Of a stretch of DNA of 64,000 nucleotides, positions 1 through 10,247 are shown one piece after another; within the stretch, counting starts at the first letter, position 1; each line of letters begins with the position of its first letter. This DNA is from Antilocapra americana (lineage: Eukaryota; Chordata; Mammalia; Artiodactyla; Antilocapridae). The DNA is taken from assembly GCA_007570785.1 (NCBI GenBank), contig ML664173.1:13859933-13923932 (forward strand), given 5' to 3'. A model generated the notes under the pieces. The model had not been told where the DNA came from. It did not search any database and saw only the letters and a list, made by a program, of their open reading frames with translations. The position numbers were made by a program, and so were the translations under genes.

Positions 1-685
1 ATTTGGGATACTGGCCTGAGGTGCCATGGGCCAGCAGGTAGCAGGTAAACAGGTGGACCTGTGGACCTCAGCTCTGCAGACAGGTCTGGGCAGCAACTGA
101 AAGGTGCTGTCTGCCTTGTGGGTGGTAGTCAGAGGTGTGAGTTTAGGTGAGGTCCCTGAGCAGAAAAATGGGAAGACAATGGAATTCCAGGAGCATTCAC
201 CTTGCAGGGTTGGAGGAGGGGGACCTGAGAGGAGAAGGGCAGCAGGAGAAAAGGGAGGACAATCACAGGAAGTTGAATCCCACCTGCCAAAGCAGGTGCC
301 GTGGGATGGGGTCTCAGGCACTGGGCTGAGAAGGAGGACAGTAGGGCCCAAACAGTGTCTGTTGAACTTGACAGCACAGAGGTCCCTGGAGACCCTGGCC
401 AGAGAGGTTTGTGACAAGCTAGGTTGTAGTGTACTGGGGGGGATGGCAGAAGGCCCAGCTGGTCCCAGGGTCCTTGCTCTGAAGGGTAGGAGCAAACCTG
501 GCAGCCAGGGGGCAGGGGGCAGGAGTCTCTCTGATGCAAGTTGAGAGACACTAAGCATGTTTACAGGGAAAGAGCTAGAAGGAGAGGTTGAATATACAAG
601 GAAGGGGATGGGTATGAAAGAGTGAAAGGCTGGAAGAGGGGAGGAGGAGACAGCAGGAAAGGCTACTGGAAAGTTGGATTAATAG
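1..685. other. Unassigned unique sequence
   Basis: Purine-rich, G-biased DNA. Both strands stay open for about 140 codons near 104-551, but the two frames overlap and neither resembles a protein family, so composition explains them. No repeat family is recognised. An older, eroded repeat cannot be excluded by eye. Confidence 0.5.
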
Positions 686-687
686 GA

Positions 688-800
688 ACTGCCATTTAAG
701 TGCTTACTGTGTGCCGGGCCCTGTAATGGGCCCTTTCCCAGGTCAGACAGGGCATCTTGTAGGCAGGTATAACGGTAGTTTGTACTGGAGTCGGAGCCCC
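688..800 (+). repeat. MIR-like SINE fragment
   Basis: The stretch carries the MIR core pattern (agtgcttactgtgtgcc followed by a GGGCCCTG stretch) and a degenerate aggcaggtat segment like the MIR 3' half. It lies directly before an LTR. The match is short, so the assignment is tentative. Confidence 0.4.
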
Positions 801-864
801 CCTTGGAACCAGACCCCAGTCTCTGCTCTGCTGAGTCACCATGGGACCTCCTACACGTTCCTCC

Positions 865-1368
865 TGAGACAGGCTGGGACCCGGGACCCTTTCTTTGCGG
901 CAGAGCTGCATCACCTGCACCTGGACACACCTCTCCTTGAGCAACAAAATACAAAGAAACTAATATGAGATTAAAAAGAATTGCATGCATGTACAGTTGG
1001 GGCAGATTCTGGACTCAAAAGATACAAAGAGACCATAAAGCCCAACTACCACTTTTGAAGAGCTTGGAGCAAAAGCAGGAAGTCAGGAGCAAAAGTAGGA
1101 TTCTGACCATGCCCCCTGCACATAGCAACCTAAGGGGTGGGCAACCCACTTAAGCCATCTGGCTGATCCCCTGGACAACCCCTACCCTCATCCCATATAA
1201 GGAACCGACTTGCCCCTCTCAGGGATCGAGCAAGCAAGGGAACCTGTGTTTGTTCTCGCTCCCCTTGCTGTAGCAGGGGCATCCAATAAAGCCTTGCCTG
1301 AACTTCTTGTCTGGCCTCTAGTCAATTTCTATTGATTGGGGAAGGCCAGGGAACCCTGGCTGGTAACA
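865..1368 (+). mobile_element. ERV solo LTR, copy 1 of a three-copy family
   Basis: About 500 bp opening with TGAGACAGG and closing with TGGTAACA, the TG...CA ends typical of retroviral LTRs. It carries a TATA-like catataa at 1194-1200 and a poly(A) signal AATAAA at 1285-1290, followed by the gtctggcctct motif. Two minus-strand relatives at 27797-28340 and 47223-47686 share the start, the caaaatacaaagaaac-type block and the end, which fixes the boundaries. No gag, pol or env lies beside it, so it is a solo LTR. It resembles the ruminant BTLTR group in general form, but the family name is unverified. No flanking target duplication is obvious. Confidence 0.85.
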
Positions 1369-1534
1369 CTCTCAGAGCCTTCCTCTCTTCCCAGGCCAAA
1401 GGGGTTTGTGTTGCCCACCTGCCAAGCTGTGTGGAGGATGAGGTCCCATGTGTGAGCAGACATGCCCAGAGCAATGCCACACATCCAGGTGATGCTCGTT
1501 ATACAGAAGCTACCTCCAGCACTTCTACAAATGT

Positions 1535-1640
1535 TGGAGCAGGGGCCAGGCACCGTTCTAGAATGAAACTGTTAACCCCTGAAGCCTCAGGGAAGGGCCT
1601 AGATGGTTATTAACTGTTCGGCAGATGAGGAAAGAGGGTG
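1535..1640 (+). repeat. MIR-like fragment
   Basis: The pattern ccaggcaccgttctag, a gap, then cagatgaggaaaga follows the order of the MIR core and 3' half. It is strongly eroded. It could also be chance similarity within unassigned DNA. Confidence 0.35.
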
Positions 1641-2384
1641 TCTCCAGCAAGGATTAAGAACTAAATGAAGGAGGAGGTGCTAGGATGCATTAGTCAGAAG
1701 AAGAAAGTAGAGCCTTTGCCCTGTAACCTGGGCTCTCAGATAGCCGCACCTCTGCTAAGACGGCTTGCCACGGGCCGAGTGCTCCAGAGCCCTAGTTACA
1801 CGTGGATGTGACTTGGAAGATGAGGGTGTAGGATCCTGAACACCGAGGACTGCCTGTTGGGGCAACCAGGCCAGTGGGTAGTTTACTTCCCAAGGTCTGT
1901 CCTCTTGGGACCCTTGAAATCCCTCTTGGGATTTCCCGGTAAAGGGAGAGTTTGTTTTGGGGAGAGTGTGGGTTCTAGGCAGGACAGGTTTCATAAGCAT
2001 GGACTTGGGCAGCCACACCGGCCACCATGTTTGAAAGGGATAGTTTAATGCTTTTGCTGTCTTGCAATTCTTCATAATTTTGAACGAGGAACCCTGCCTT
2101 TTCTTTTCAGCTTGAGCCCTGCAAGTTACATAGCCTGTCACATTTCTAAGGCCGAGGGTGATTGAATGTCCCCTAGCCCATAAGGGATGTGGCCGGGCCC
2201 ATGCTGGCCCCTGGCCCTGGACGCGATGGGCTCAGAGAAGGACGAGGGAGGCAGTGTGGGGCTCTGCCATTCCAGAGGCCCGGAGCAGGCGTGAGTCCTG
2301 TGGTATTGAGTGGAGCAGGCTGGACAACAGTCAGACAACTGGGCTTGTGTGCTCACTAGGCAGCTCTGTGCTCTTTGGTGGGCT
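1641..2384. other. Unassigned sequence
   Basis: No gene seen. A stretch near 2040-2145, with tgcaattcttcataattttg and a later ccctgcaagttacatag, has the feel of an old interspersed repeat that I cannot name. The rest is ordinary unique DNA. Confidence 0.45.
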
Positions 2385-2512
2385 CTGGACATCTCTGAGC
2401 CTGTTTTCCCATCCGCAGACTGGGGACAGAGTGACCACGTGACAGGCACTCTGAGGTTAAATGAGGAAACGGGCAGAGTGCCTGGTTTGTACTAGGTGCT
2501 CAGCAGACGTTT
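2385..2512 (+). repeat. MIR SINE, 3' half
   Basis: The order ctctgagcctgttttccc, then gaggttaaatgagg, then tgcctggtttgtactaggtgctcagcag matches the MIR 3' half, in which a cytosine-rich 'cctcagtttcc' block leads to the 'tgcctggcacatagtaggtgctcaataa' tail. Confidence 0.6.
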
Positions 2513-2723
2513 ACTGGTGGGTGCCTGCTGGGGCCTAGAAGGCTGTTGCTTTGTGAATACTACGCTCCTACTCCAGGAGACGATGGGAGAAAAGGTACCA
2601 AGTCCCTGCCCTACCCTGGAGGGGACACGGCGGGCTAAGTGCCATCCTGGGAACTGTCTTCCAGGAAATAAGCTGCCAGCTCCCCCTCAAGAGGGGACAC
2701 CACCCTTGGCTAGACTGCCAAAG

Positions 2724-2937
2724 TGAGCACTTGCTCAGTCATTGAGTTGAGCCCGACTCTTTGTGACCCATGGACTGTAGCCCACCAGGCTCCTCTGTCC
2801 ATGGACTTCTCCAGGCAAGAATAATACTAGAATGGGTTGCTGTTTCCTTCTCCAGGGAATCTTCCCGGACCAGGGATCAAACCCGCATCTCCTGCACTGG
2901 CAGGCAGATTCTCTACCGCTGAGCCATCAGGGAATCC
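2724..2937 (-). mobile_element. Bov-tA/BovA2 SINE
   Basis: Reverse-orientation ruminant SINE. It begins with the antisense tail (cccgactctttgtgaccc, tggactgtagcccaccagg) and ends with the antisense tRNA-like head (ctctaccgctgagccatcagggaa). Essentially full length. The head retains the Pol III B-box region in antisense (gggatcaaacccgc). No clear target-site duplication is visible. Confidence 0.93.
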
Positions 2938-4060
2938 AGAAGAACAAATGCAAGCCCTGGCCGAGGAGTGGCGATTCCAGACTTGTCCTGGGGCCCTGAG
3001 CATTCCTACCCCTCCCTCCCACAACTGTCTCACATTTTAGTTTCCCCAGATCCTCTCTCCCTAGAGCAGTTCTCCCTGTGATGGTGCAGGGCCCTTCACT
3101 CTGGAAGGCCCCCCCCTCCAGGGGATAGAGCTGTGGGCTGAGATCTCTCGTTCCTCCTCCTCAACACCCGCTTGTTCCCTCCCCTATCCCCTTTCTGATC
3201 CTTGACTTACCCTGAGCTGGATTAAGATTTCCAGCCTCCCCCCAGAGCTGAGAGGTTAGGGTACACCTCCCTGCACCCACTCACAAACAAATTCAAAATA
3301 AAAACCACCCTAAACCTGAAAATCAGTGTGACAAAATCTAACCAAGCTCTGATTTTTTTTTTTTTCCGGGACAACTACTGCCTTGCTATTTTTAAAATAC
3401 TAAGAATTAGCTTTAAAAAAAAAAAAAAAAAACAAACCCAAACACTTTGTTGATGCCCATTTGCTGCCAGTGCCCTAAGCACATGCTTAATCTGCCTGTT
3501 AGGTAACCTAGCCTCGCCTGCCCCCGCCACTGTGCCAGAGCAGCACAGAGGCCTGGCCTGCAATACAGGGCATTGGGCCACTCTGCCCGGAGCCTTCCCC
3601 CAGGGAGAGGGAAGCCCTGGGCCAATCAGCCCCTCCAGGAGAGGTGATGTCAGGAAAGCCCAGAAGGTTCCACTCCACCCCTGCCACGGGCGCACTCTGG
3701 CCTCTCGACCGGAGCAGCCAGCGCCAGCCCTGGGCCCCTTTCCAGTCCTCCAGCTGGCCAGGGACGGCCAGGCTGCGTTAGTGGCCAAGCCTGCTGCCCT
3801 GCGCTCCACACCTGTGGGCAGGTCTCCCTGCCCCAGCGCCTCCCCTTCCTGCTGTGGGAGAGGGAACTTCTGCAGACAGGCTTTTCCAGATCCTGCTTAT
3901 AAATCCCGGTTAAAAATAAACTCTGCATGTCTGAGCAGGAGAGGGTAGGAAGGTGAGGTGGTGGGAGACGGAGAAGGCAGGAAGAAGGCCACAGACCAGC
4001 AGGAAGACCAAGCCTCCTTAGCTGATATCCAGCCTCCTAGAAAATTCCAAGTGGGAGGAC
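2938..4060. other. Unassigned sequence with opposed homopolymers
   Basis: Unique DNA without a supported gene. A run of 13 T (3353-3365) and a run of 18 A (3415-3432) face each other across 49 bp, so a hairpin is possible. The 3530-3890 part is GC-rich and open in several frames, but these frames look like composition artefacts. Confidence 0.5.
3910..3919 (+). promoter_or_regulatory. MEF2-type motif
   Basis: TTAAAAATAA fits the MEF2 consensus YTAWWWWTAR exactly, inside a small AT-rich island in GC-rich unique sequence. No E-box or TEAD site lies beside it, so it is weaker than the clusters near 10.15 and 51.4 kb. Confidence 0.25.
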
Positions 4061-4061
4061 C

Positions 4062-4150
4062 TTTCCGGGCACTTCATTTTGCAGAGATAGTACAGGCCCA
4101 GAAAGGGGGCAGGTCATTTCCCGAACTGTCAGGGAAGAAGCAGAGCCCTC
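4062..4150 (+). repeat. MIR SINE, 3' half
   Basis: The order cacttcattttgcagagat, then gcccagaaagggggcaggtc, mirrors the MIR segment 'ttcattttacagatgaggaaactgaggcccagag'. Diverged. Confidence 0.5.
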
Positions 4151-4197
4151 TGGGCCTGGCCCTAGCTTCTCCCTTTGCTCTGAGCGCGAGGCATGAG

Positions 4198-4383
4198 GCA
4201 CTTCCCGATGGCTCAGCAAGTCAAGAATACACTTGCAGTGCAGGAGAAGCCAGCTCTATGCCTGGGTTGGGAAGATATTCTCGAGGAGGACATGGCAGCC
4301 CACTCCAGTATTCTCGCTTGGAAAATCCCATGGACAGAGGAGTCCCTGGGGTCACAAAGAATCAGACCCACTGAGCACGCGTG
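4198..4383 (+). mobile_element. Bov-tA SINE (diverged)
   Basis: Sense copy with head cttcccgatggctcagcaag, middle cccactccagtattctcgc and tail cccatggacagaggagtccc. More mutated than most copies in the window, with a short deletion near the 3' end. Confidence 0.9.
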
Positions 4384-4974
4384 CACCAGGCATGAAGACT
4401 GCCCCCCACCTCCTGGGCATGCCTCCCCTGAACACTGCCTGATAAAGCCAGAAAGCGCCCCCACCCACACCCCCGCATGCCCACTGCCGCCCACTCCCAT
4501 GCTCAGCTCTTTTCCTCCCCCCTCCCCAGCACCTACCCAGCTTGTTCCTCTTTTACCTCCTCAAGGGAAGGGACATTTATTACTGTGTCTGGTGCATATG
4601 AAGCCATGTATCCCTCTTGGTGATAAACCAAAGCTGGAGGTCAGAAGTTTTCTGGAGGCCATTTTACATTCCAGGGGAGAGAAGGAAAGGATTGGTGAAT
4701 TCTGAGCAGTTTACGTGTGTAAGGCATTTCCCTTACATGTGACTTCCAAGCAAGGCTTAGGGCAGTGCTGCAAAGGATAATCCATCCGAGAGGTGAGTCC
4801 CGGAGCCAGAGAACTTTAAGGCACTGGCTTAAAAGTTCACGGAGGAGCAGTGCTCAGTTGAAACCTGTCTCCCACCCACTCTCTTGCCTCCACAGCACCG
4901 CAGCCTCCTAGCCCGGCTCTAAGGATGTGGTCCACCTGCAGCAAGCACGCTCTGGGCGTGATCTGACTACACTC
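4384..4974. other. Unassigned sequence
   Basis: C-rich from 4395 to 4560 (runs of CCC and CACCC), then ordinary unique DNA. No gene or named repeat recognised. Confidence 0.45.
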
Positions 4975-5095
4975 TCACAGCATCCACCAGAGAGCTACTG
5001 CTGCCCTCTCTTTTTACAGTGGAGGAAACGGAGACACAGTGAAGTTAAGAAACTGCGATCCCGCAGTAGACAGAGGAGCTAGAACTTGAGCCCAG
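4975..5095 (+). repeat. MIR SINE fragment
   Basis: Contains ttttacagtggaggaaacgg followed by gaagttaagaaactg and a cagtagacagaggagctag stretch, the classic MIR core-to-3' order (fraction of height 'acagatgaggaaactgagg ... gttaagtgacttg ... cacacagctag'). Confidence 0.7.
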
Positions 5096-5496
5096 GGACA
5101 CTTGGCTTCTTGCAGGCCCGTTCTCTTAATCAGACACAATCTGAGCCCTTCCCAGTACTTCCAGGCCCTCATCACCTTGGCCTGAGGGGCGGGGGTTTCA
5201 GGCTAGCCTCCTGGAATCTCCTCCTGGCTGTGGGTTGTCATTCTGTAGCCATTCTAGCTAAAGACTGGGGGAAGGAAGGGGCTGAGAGTAGAGTTTGAGA
5301 TTTGTGTCTCGCCCTTTTTTTTTTTTTTGGAGTTTTAGCTTTGTCCCTGCTGCTCTAGGGGATGATGTTTGTCTCTTTCTTCAGCAGGGGCTTCCCCCCC
5401 AGAAATGCCCATGAAATACACAAATGTGGATTCTTGGAAAGAGTTCCTTCAGGCTCTGGGATTAGATGGAGGGGAAAGTGTTTCTTTTGTACCAGT
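5096..5496. other. Unassigned sequence
   Basis: Unique DNA with a T tract at about 5316-5329. No gene supported. Confidence 0.45.
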
Positions 5497-5640
5497 GTTC
5501 TCACTCTGAGCCTTGAATTTTTTTTCTGTTAAGTAGAGAGAATAGTGCCTGCTTCGAAGAATGATAAAGGGGGTCAAATGAGACGATAGATTATTGTCAA
5601 CGGTGAAGCCATCTGTGGTCAGTTTTGACACATTGATGCT
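5497..5640 (+). repeat. MIR SINE, 3' half
   Basis: tcactctgagccttgaattt, then gagaatagtgcctgcttc, then gggtcaaatgagacgataga reproduce the MIR 3' half in the right order and spacing. Confidence 0.65.
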
Positions 5641-6451
5641 CTCACCTTCCTAAAGGAAGAAGTCAGTTTGAGGGGTAGTGAAAGTGGCTGGGGGAGTGAC
5701 AAGCTGGGCAGACAGGCTGTTGATAAAGTGAATTTTGTCCCAGAGCCCTGAAACCTCTAAGCTACAGGGGAGAAGCTGCAGATGGTTCAAGATTTGCTTT
5801 GCCTGTGCCCTATCCCCTGGGGCCCTGGGGGATCAAGAAACTGGCTTTGCCTGGGCTGCCTTAGGAAGCTGCATTTGCTTACACGGCCTAGCCTGGAATG
5901 CACCCTTCGCCCTTCCAGAGCACAGGGCCCCCATGCTCACTGTCAGACAAGAGCAGTGACATTCTCCCAGCCGATTCCACCCCAGGGTCCCCCAAAGGGG
6001 AGGGGCTTCTGGCCTGTCTGGAAGGTTGACGGGCTGCAATTGACAGTTCTTGTTCCCAATCTGCCCATGCGGCTTCGGGGAGTTTGGAGGCGGGGGAAGG
6101 CATGAGGAACCCTCACCTAAATGGAGCCAGGCGTCCACGGCCCCAGGAGGAGAGAGCCGCTGCTGCAGGTGAATGTGGTCCCACTGGCTTATGTAACCAT
6201 CCCCCCTGGCCCCCACGGAACATACGCAACAGTAACTTGGAATAGATATCGATCTGGTTGAGGCAGGTCATCAAAACCTGGAACTGTCCCTGCCAAACAG
6301 GAACATCCTGCCCTCTCAGCTGAGCAGACGCCTGGCTTATAGGGGGAGGAATGAATGATGTAATCAGGCTCTTGGAGCCAGGAAGCATGGATTGTCCTTG
6401 CTGTGTTGGGTCATCTGCTCAATTATCACTTATTCAGCATAAGTGGTCACA
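5641..6451. other. Unassigned sequence
   Basis: GC-rich unique DNA. Overlapping frames of 70-127 codons on both strands show no family resemblance. Nothing else recognised up to the 5S relic. Confidence 0.45.
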
Positions 6452-6545
6452 GTCTATGGCCATACCACCCTGAATGTGTCTGATCTCGTCTGATCTCAGA
6501 AGCTAGGCAGGGTCAGGCAGGCCTGTTTAGTACTTGGATGGGAGA
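6452..6545 (+). pseudogene. 5S rRNA pseudogene, 3'-truncated
   Basis: The sequence follows the vertebrate 5S rRNA from its first base (gtctatggccataccaccct) through gatctcgtctgatctcagaa and ttagtacttggatgggaga, about positions 1-90 of the usual 121. Differences include C-to-T changes at CpG positions in the 20-30 region and a 4-base insertion after gggtcaggc. The last 30 or so bases are missing, so the terminal stem that pairs the 5' and 3' ends cannot form. Much of the internal Pol III control region survives, but no T-run terminator follows. It is a retrotransposed or dispersed relic, not a working rRNA gene. Identification is firm. The mechanism of origin is inferred. Confidence 0.93.
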
Positions 6546-7665
6546 ATGTGGTCATAAATAAGCAAAAGTCCATGTTGATAGGTTTACAATGTCTCGGGGA
6601 AGAGTTCCAGAAACATACAATTTGGTAACAGAGGGGCAACTGCTTTAGCTTGGGCAATTTGGCTTGGGTTTTGATGAGCAGATAGGAGGTCACTGAGCAG
6701 GGAAGGGAAAAATCCGGGTCTTACTTGTCCACTGGTTTAAGATGAAAAAACAGCTCTGTGCAGAATACATGAGTGCTGGGAGGTACACCAAGGTGGCAGC
6801 AAAGTGTGACTCAGGAATGAGGCTGTTCTGGGTCTGATGGTAGATCTTCCTGATACTGCAATTTTGGCCTCTGCCCCACTGGTCAGGCCTCCAGCTCTTC
6901 TCTGGGCTCTGCTGGAAGAACACTTGGCCCAAAGCAAATTTCTCTGAGTGGGCCAACCAGTGCCTTGATAACTAGCAGCACAGAGGTCAAGGGAGGACTT
7001 TTATTGGTGTCCTGGAGAGTAAAAATACACAGATGGGAGGCCTTCCCCATCTCCCTACCCCTGCCCTCTTTCCGACCTGTCCTGGCCGCAGCCACCAGGC
7101 ACCTTCATCTCTCTTAACCTGTTCTTGGTTGGTCTTGAAATAGCTTGGCTGAATCCTTTACATGCCATTTTTCAGACCTCTCACTTGACTCAGTGATTCA
7201 AGACACAGACTACTACATGGTCATTTCTAGTTATTCCTTAGGTCCTGACATTGCACACACAGCCTGATTAGCCTGCAGCCCCATAAGGACTCACAGGTAA
7301 GTCCTCTTGAATGGCAAAAGCCCACAGTCCCAAACCAGCTGCATGCCCACAGGCAGTTACATGATGGCATCCACCATTTTCAGGACCAGGTAGATCAACT
7401 GCAGGGCAGAGCTCCTGGAGCAGGTACACCTGAGCTGTTTGTGAACATGGCCCCCTCATCACTTAAACATCAGGGAATGCAAACCATGCGTGGACTTGGT
7501 CTCAGCTAAATTAATTTGCATCTGCCTTTGAATGAGTCACAGGCATGTCTGATTATCACGTAGCATCTCTTTTCAAGTTATAGAGTTTCCCCATGTGGCA
7601 AGTGATAATGGTGCTTCGTTACCTATTTTATCGAAGCAAAAATCAAGACATTAAAGACGGATTTG
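6546..7665. other. Unassigned sequence
   Basis: About 1.1 kb without a named element. Minus-strand frames at 6690-6956 and 7268-7462 are open but unrecognised. The texture (near-neutral composition, no CpG enrichment) suggests very old repeats or neutral DNA. Confidence 0.45.
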
Positions 7666-7667
7666 CT

Positions 7668-7860
7668 CATGGTTCCTTTATTCAGCAGACACCTATGAAG
7701 CACCTACTCTCAGCCATTGTCTCTGCAAACACAGAGCATCCAGGAGGAAGCAATACAAAGGGCCTGTCTTCAGGCAGCTTGCATTATGGTGGGGCAGACC
7801 AACAACAAATAAATACTTCAAAGTATGTCAGTATGTCATATACTATTTAGGTGGGTAAGG
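7668..7860 (+). repeat. LINE L2 3' end fragment
   Basis: ttattcagcagacacctatg, then cagcttgcattatggtgggg, then caacaacaaataaatac follow the L2 3'-end order ('tattcattcaacaaatatttattgagcacc ... gagcttacattctagtgggg ... aaacaaataaat'). Confidence 0.75.
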
Positions 7861-8402
7861 TAGGGAGGGGGAGAGTAGTTGACAGGATGGGGAGAATGTT
7901 GTTGTTTTATACAGATGGTTCTGGAAGGTGACATCAGAGAAGAGACCTTATATATACAGGAGGCTAGGGTGTTCCATGCCGTGTGTGAATGTCATAACCA
8001 CACTCACACTGCCCTCATTTTTGTCTCTCTGCTGCTGGCTCCCTTCAGCGGGGCAGGGACTCGGAACAAAGCGATGACAACTACTCATCTTTAGGTCTTC
8101 AGTTCCGAGTATGGCCCAAGGGCTGTTTGCATGTTTCCACCTTCCCCTCCCAGAAGGGCTCATGTAATTCTCCAGGCTCAGTCCAGGAACAGTGCCTGGA
8201 ATAGAGAATGTTTCTGGCTGACTGTGCTGCAGATAGAATGCATGATTAGAAGCCTGCAGTGGGCGGGGTGATGTATGGGCCTGGGGGACAGAAGCACAGG
8301 CTAGGAGGGAGGCAGGAGTGATCTCTAATTTCACTTCCTGACGGTTGATCCAGTGGTTTCATGTTGGTCTTCTACAGAAAACCAATTGCAAACATCTGGG
8401 GA
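7861..8402. other. Unassigned sequence
   Basis: Unique DNA. A faint L2- or MIR-like string (aacagtgcctggaatagag) occurs near 8190, too short to call. Confidence 0.4.
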
Positions 8403-8562
8403 CAGCAGAGGATAAGATGGTTGGATGGCATCACCGACTCAATGGACATGAGTTTGAGTAAACTCCAGGAGTTGGTGATGGACAGGGAGGCCCGAGGTGC
8501 TGCAGTCCATGGGGTCGCAAAGAATTGGACATGACTCAGCGACTGAACTGAACTGAACTGAA
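8403..8562 (+). mobile_element. Bov-B LINE, 3' terminal fragment
   Basis: Sense 3' end of the ruminant RTE-type LINE: ttggatggcatcaccgactc, gttggtgatggacagggagg and tccatggggtcgcaaagaat, ending in tandem ACTGA units (8543-8562). 5' truncated, as is usual for target-primed reverse transcription. Confidence 0.9.
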
Positions 8563-8567
8563 TATTG

Positions 8568-8760
8568 TGCTAGTTACTGTTCTAAGCACTTTATATACAT
8601 TAATGCATTTAATCCTCATAAAAGCCCTGTGGGACGGATGCTGTTTTATAGATCAAGGTTCTAAAGCACAGAGAGGTTAAGTGATTTAGCCAAGGTCACA
8701 CAGCTAATGATTGGCAGAGCCAGAATGTCAACCCAATGTTCTTATCCTTACCCCATTGTT
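8568..8760 (+). repeat. MIR SINE
   Basis: Well-preserved order: gctagttactgttctaagca, atcctcataaaagccctgtg, agagaggttaagtgatttag, ccaaggtcacacagctaatg. One of the clearest MIRs in the window. Confidence 0.88.
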
Positions 8761-9109
8761 TCACACCCCATATCCTCACCTCAGAGACTGGTTTCCTAGA
8801 TTTTAACTGAGACGTTTGTGCCCTCAGTTTCTGGGATGAGGTTTTTGAGACTCAGCTTCCGCGAAAGTAATAGTTAAGCAAAGGTTTCAAAAAAAAAAAA
8901 AAATTAAGTATTTAATTACAAGTAATTTAAGACATTTTTATACTGTAATAATGACAGATATAAAACTGAAAGCCAAGTGAATTTTTAAGATAAAAAAGGA
9001 GAGAGCTTTCCAGGAAATGCCTGGAAGGGGAGTTGATGGGGAGTTGCAGGGTTTCTGTCCCCACTGCTCTTGTCTGTGACTCACCCCTCATCCCAGCACA
9101 AGATGCGTG

Positions 9110-9113
<4 letters not shown>
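8761..9113. other. Unassigned, partly AT-rich
   Basis: A poly(A) run (8889-8902) opens a 110-bp AT-rich stretch. It could be the tail of an old retroposon, but no body is recognised. No gene. Confidence 0.4.

Positions 9114-9150
<37 letters not shown>
9114..9150 (+). repeat. (CA)n microsatellite
   Basis: An uninterrupted dinucleotide run of about 37 bp, entered through gcgtgcacg. Confidence 0.98.
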
Positions 9151-9152
<2 letters not shown>

Positions 9153-10099
9153 TATCCCCAACCCACTGTGACTGTCTGGATAGAAGGGATCACCGGCCAT
9201 GGCAGGCGGAGTTGCCATGTCCCAATCTGATTCTTCTGTGGGCCAAGGCAGCTGAGCTAAGGCAGCCCGGCAGGGAGGCTGTGGGGCCTTGGCTCTCTGG
9301 GGGAGCTTGCACAAGGCTCAGACTTTCCGACCTGTGCCCGTGGGGTGGTGTGAGGCCGATCTTCCCGTAACACCACCGAGACTGTCACCCGGGAGGGAGC
9401 AGAGGGGAATCTCCCGGTCCTCTGCACCTGGGGCGGCGTCCAGTTCACAGGGCCCAGGCCTTGATGATCCCTCCCGCAGGCCCAGAGGGTGTTCCATGGC
9501 CCGTATTCTCAGCGTGTCTGTGTGTGTCAAAGCCCAGGGGCACAGGTGCTCACTGCCATGGGCCGCAGAAGGTCCTTCTGGGGAGAGACAGGGCCCACGG
9601 GGGTTTTAAAGGCCGAGCGACATGGATGAAAGCTGCCACTTCCATCCACGATTGATGACAAGGAGCTGAGGTGCCTCACGGAGGAGGACAGGCCTGGGAA
9701 TTAATGTGCTGGCATCTTCATTGACAAAGCAAAAAAACAGCAAACGCGCCCACCAAGGGGGCGAGTCATGCAGGGAGACAGCAGTGGTAGAAGGAAAAGG
9801 CCAAGGATGTGTGAGTGTCTGGGTCAGGGGGAAGGAAGGGCTTGGGCAGGGAGAGCTGAGAGAGAGAGAGAGAAAGAAGGAACAGGATCGTCTGTGAGGA
9901 AATGCATGGGTGAGAGAGAAAGATAGGGAGCGGGTCTGTGCGAGAAGGGTGAGGAGAGATATGCTGTGACTGACAGGAGGCAGGCAGGCAGGGGCAGGGG
10001 CCGACGGGCCTCCCTCACACCCACCTTCAGCCACAGGGGCTTCTGGAAAGCCCTGCTGTTCGGAGTGAGTGAGGGCCGTGTGGGGAGAGGTGAGATTTC
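9151..10099. other. Unassigned sequence, GA-rich 3' part
   Basis: Unique DNA. From about 9800 to 9960 it is strongly purine-biased, with a (GA)n run at 9858-9874. No coding support. Confidence 0.45.
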
Positions 10100-10200
10100 A
10101 TTACCTTTCCCTTTGTGTGATATTTTCGTGTTAGAAATCTAAGACTGGAGCTATAAATAATCCAGTCACAGCTGCAGCATCCTGGAGATTTATGGTGCAT
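10100..10200 (+). promoter_or_regulatory. Candidate enhancer: MEF2 site next to E-box
   Basis: An AT-richer patch in GC-rich unique DNA. CTATAAATAA at 10151-10160 fits the MEF2 consensus exactly, and CAGCTG at 10169-10174 is an E-box of the type used by myogenic bHLH factors, 8 bp downstream. Function is inferred from motif spacing only. Confidence 0.3.
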
Positions 10201-10229
10201 GCCAATGCCAGCCAGCTTTGGGCTGAGGC

Positions 10230-10247
10230 GGGGTGGGTGGGGGTGGC
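10230..10247 (+). other. G-run cluster (possible G-quadruplex)
   Basis: Consecutive runs of 4, 3, 5 and 2 G separated by single T residues. The fourth run is short, so only a weak or two-tier quadruplex is likely. Confidence 0.35.
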
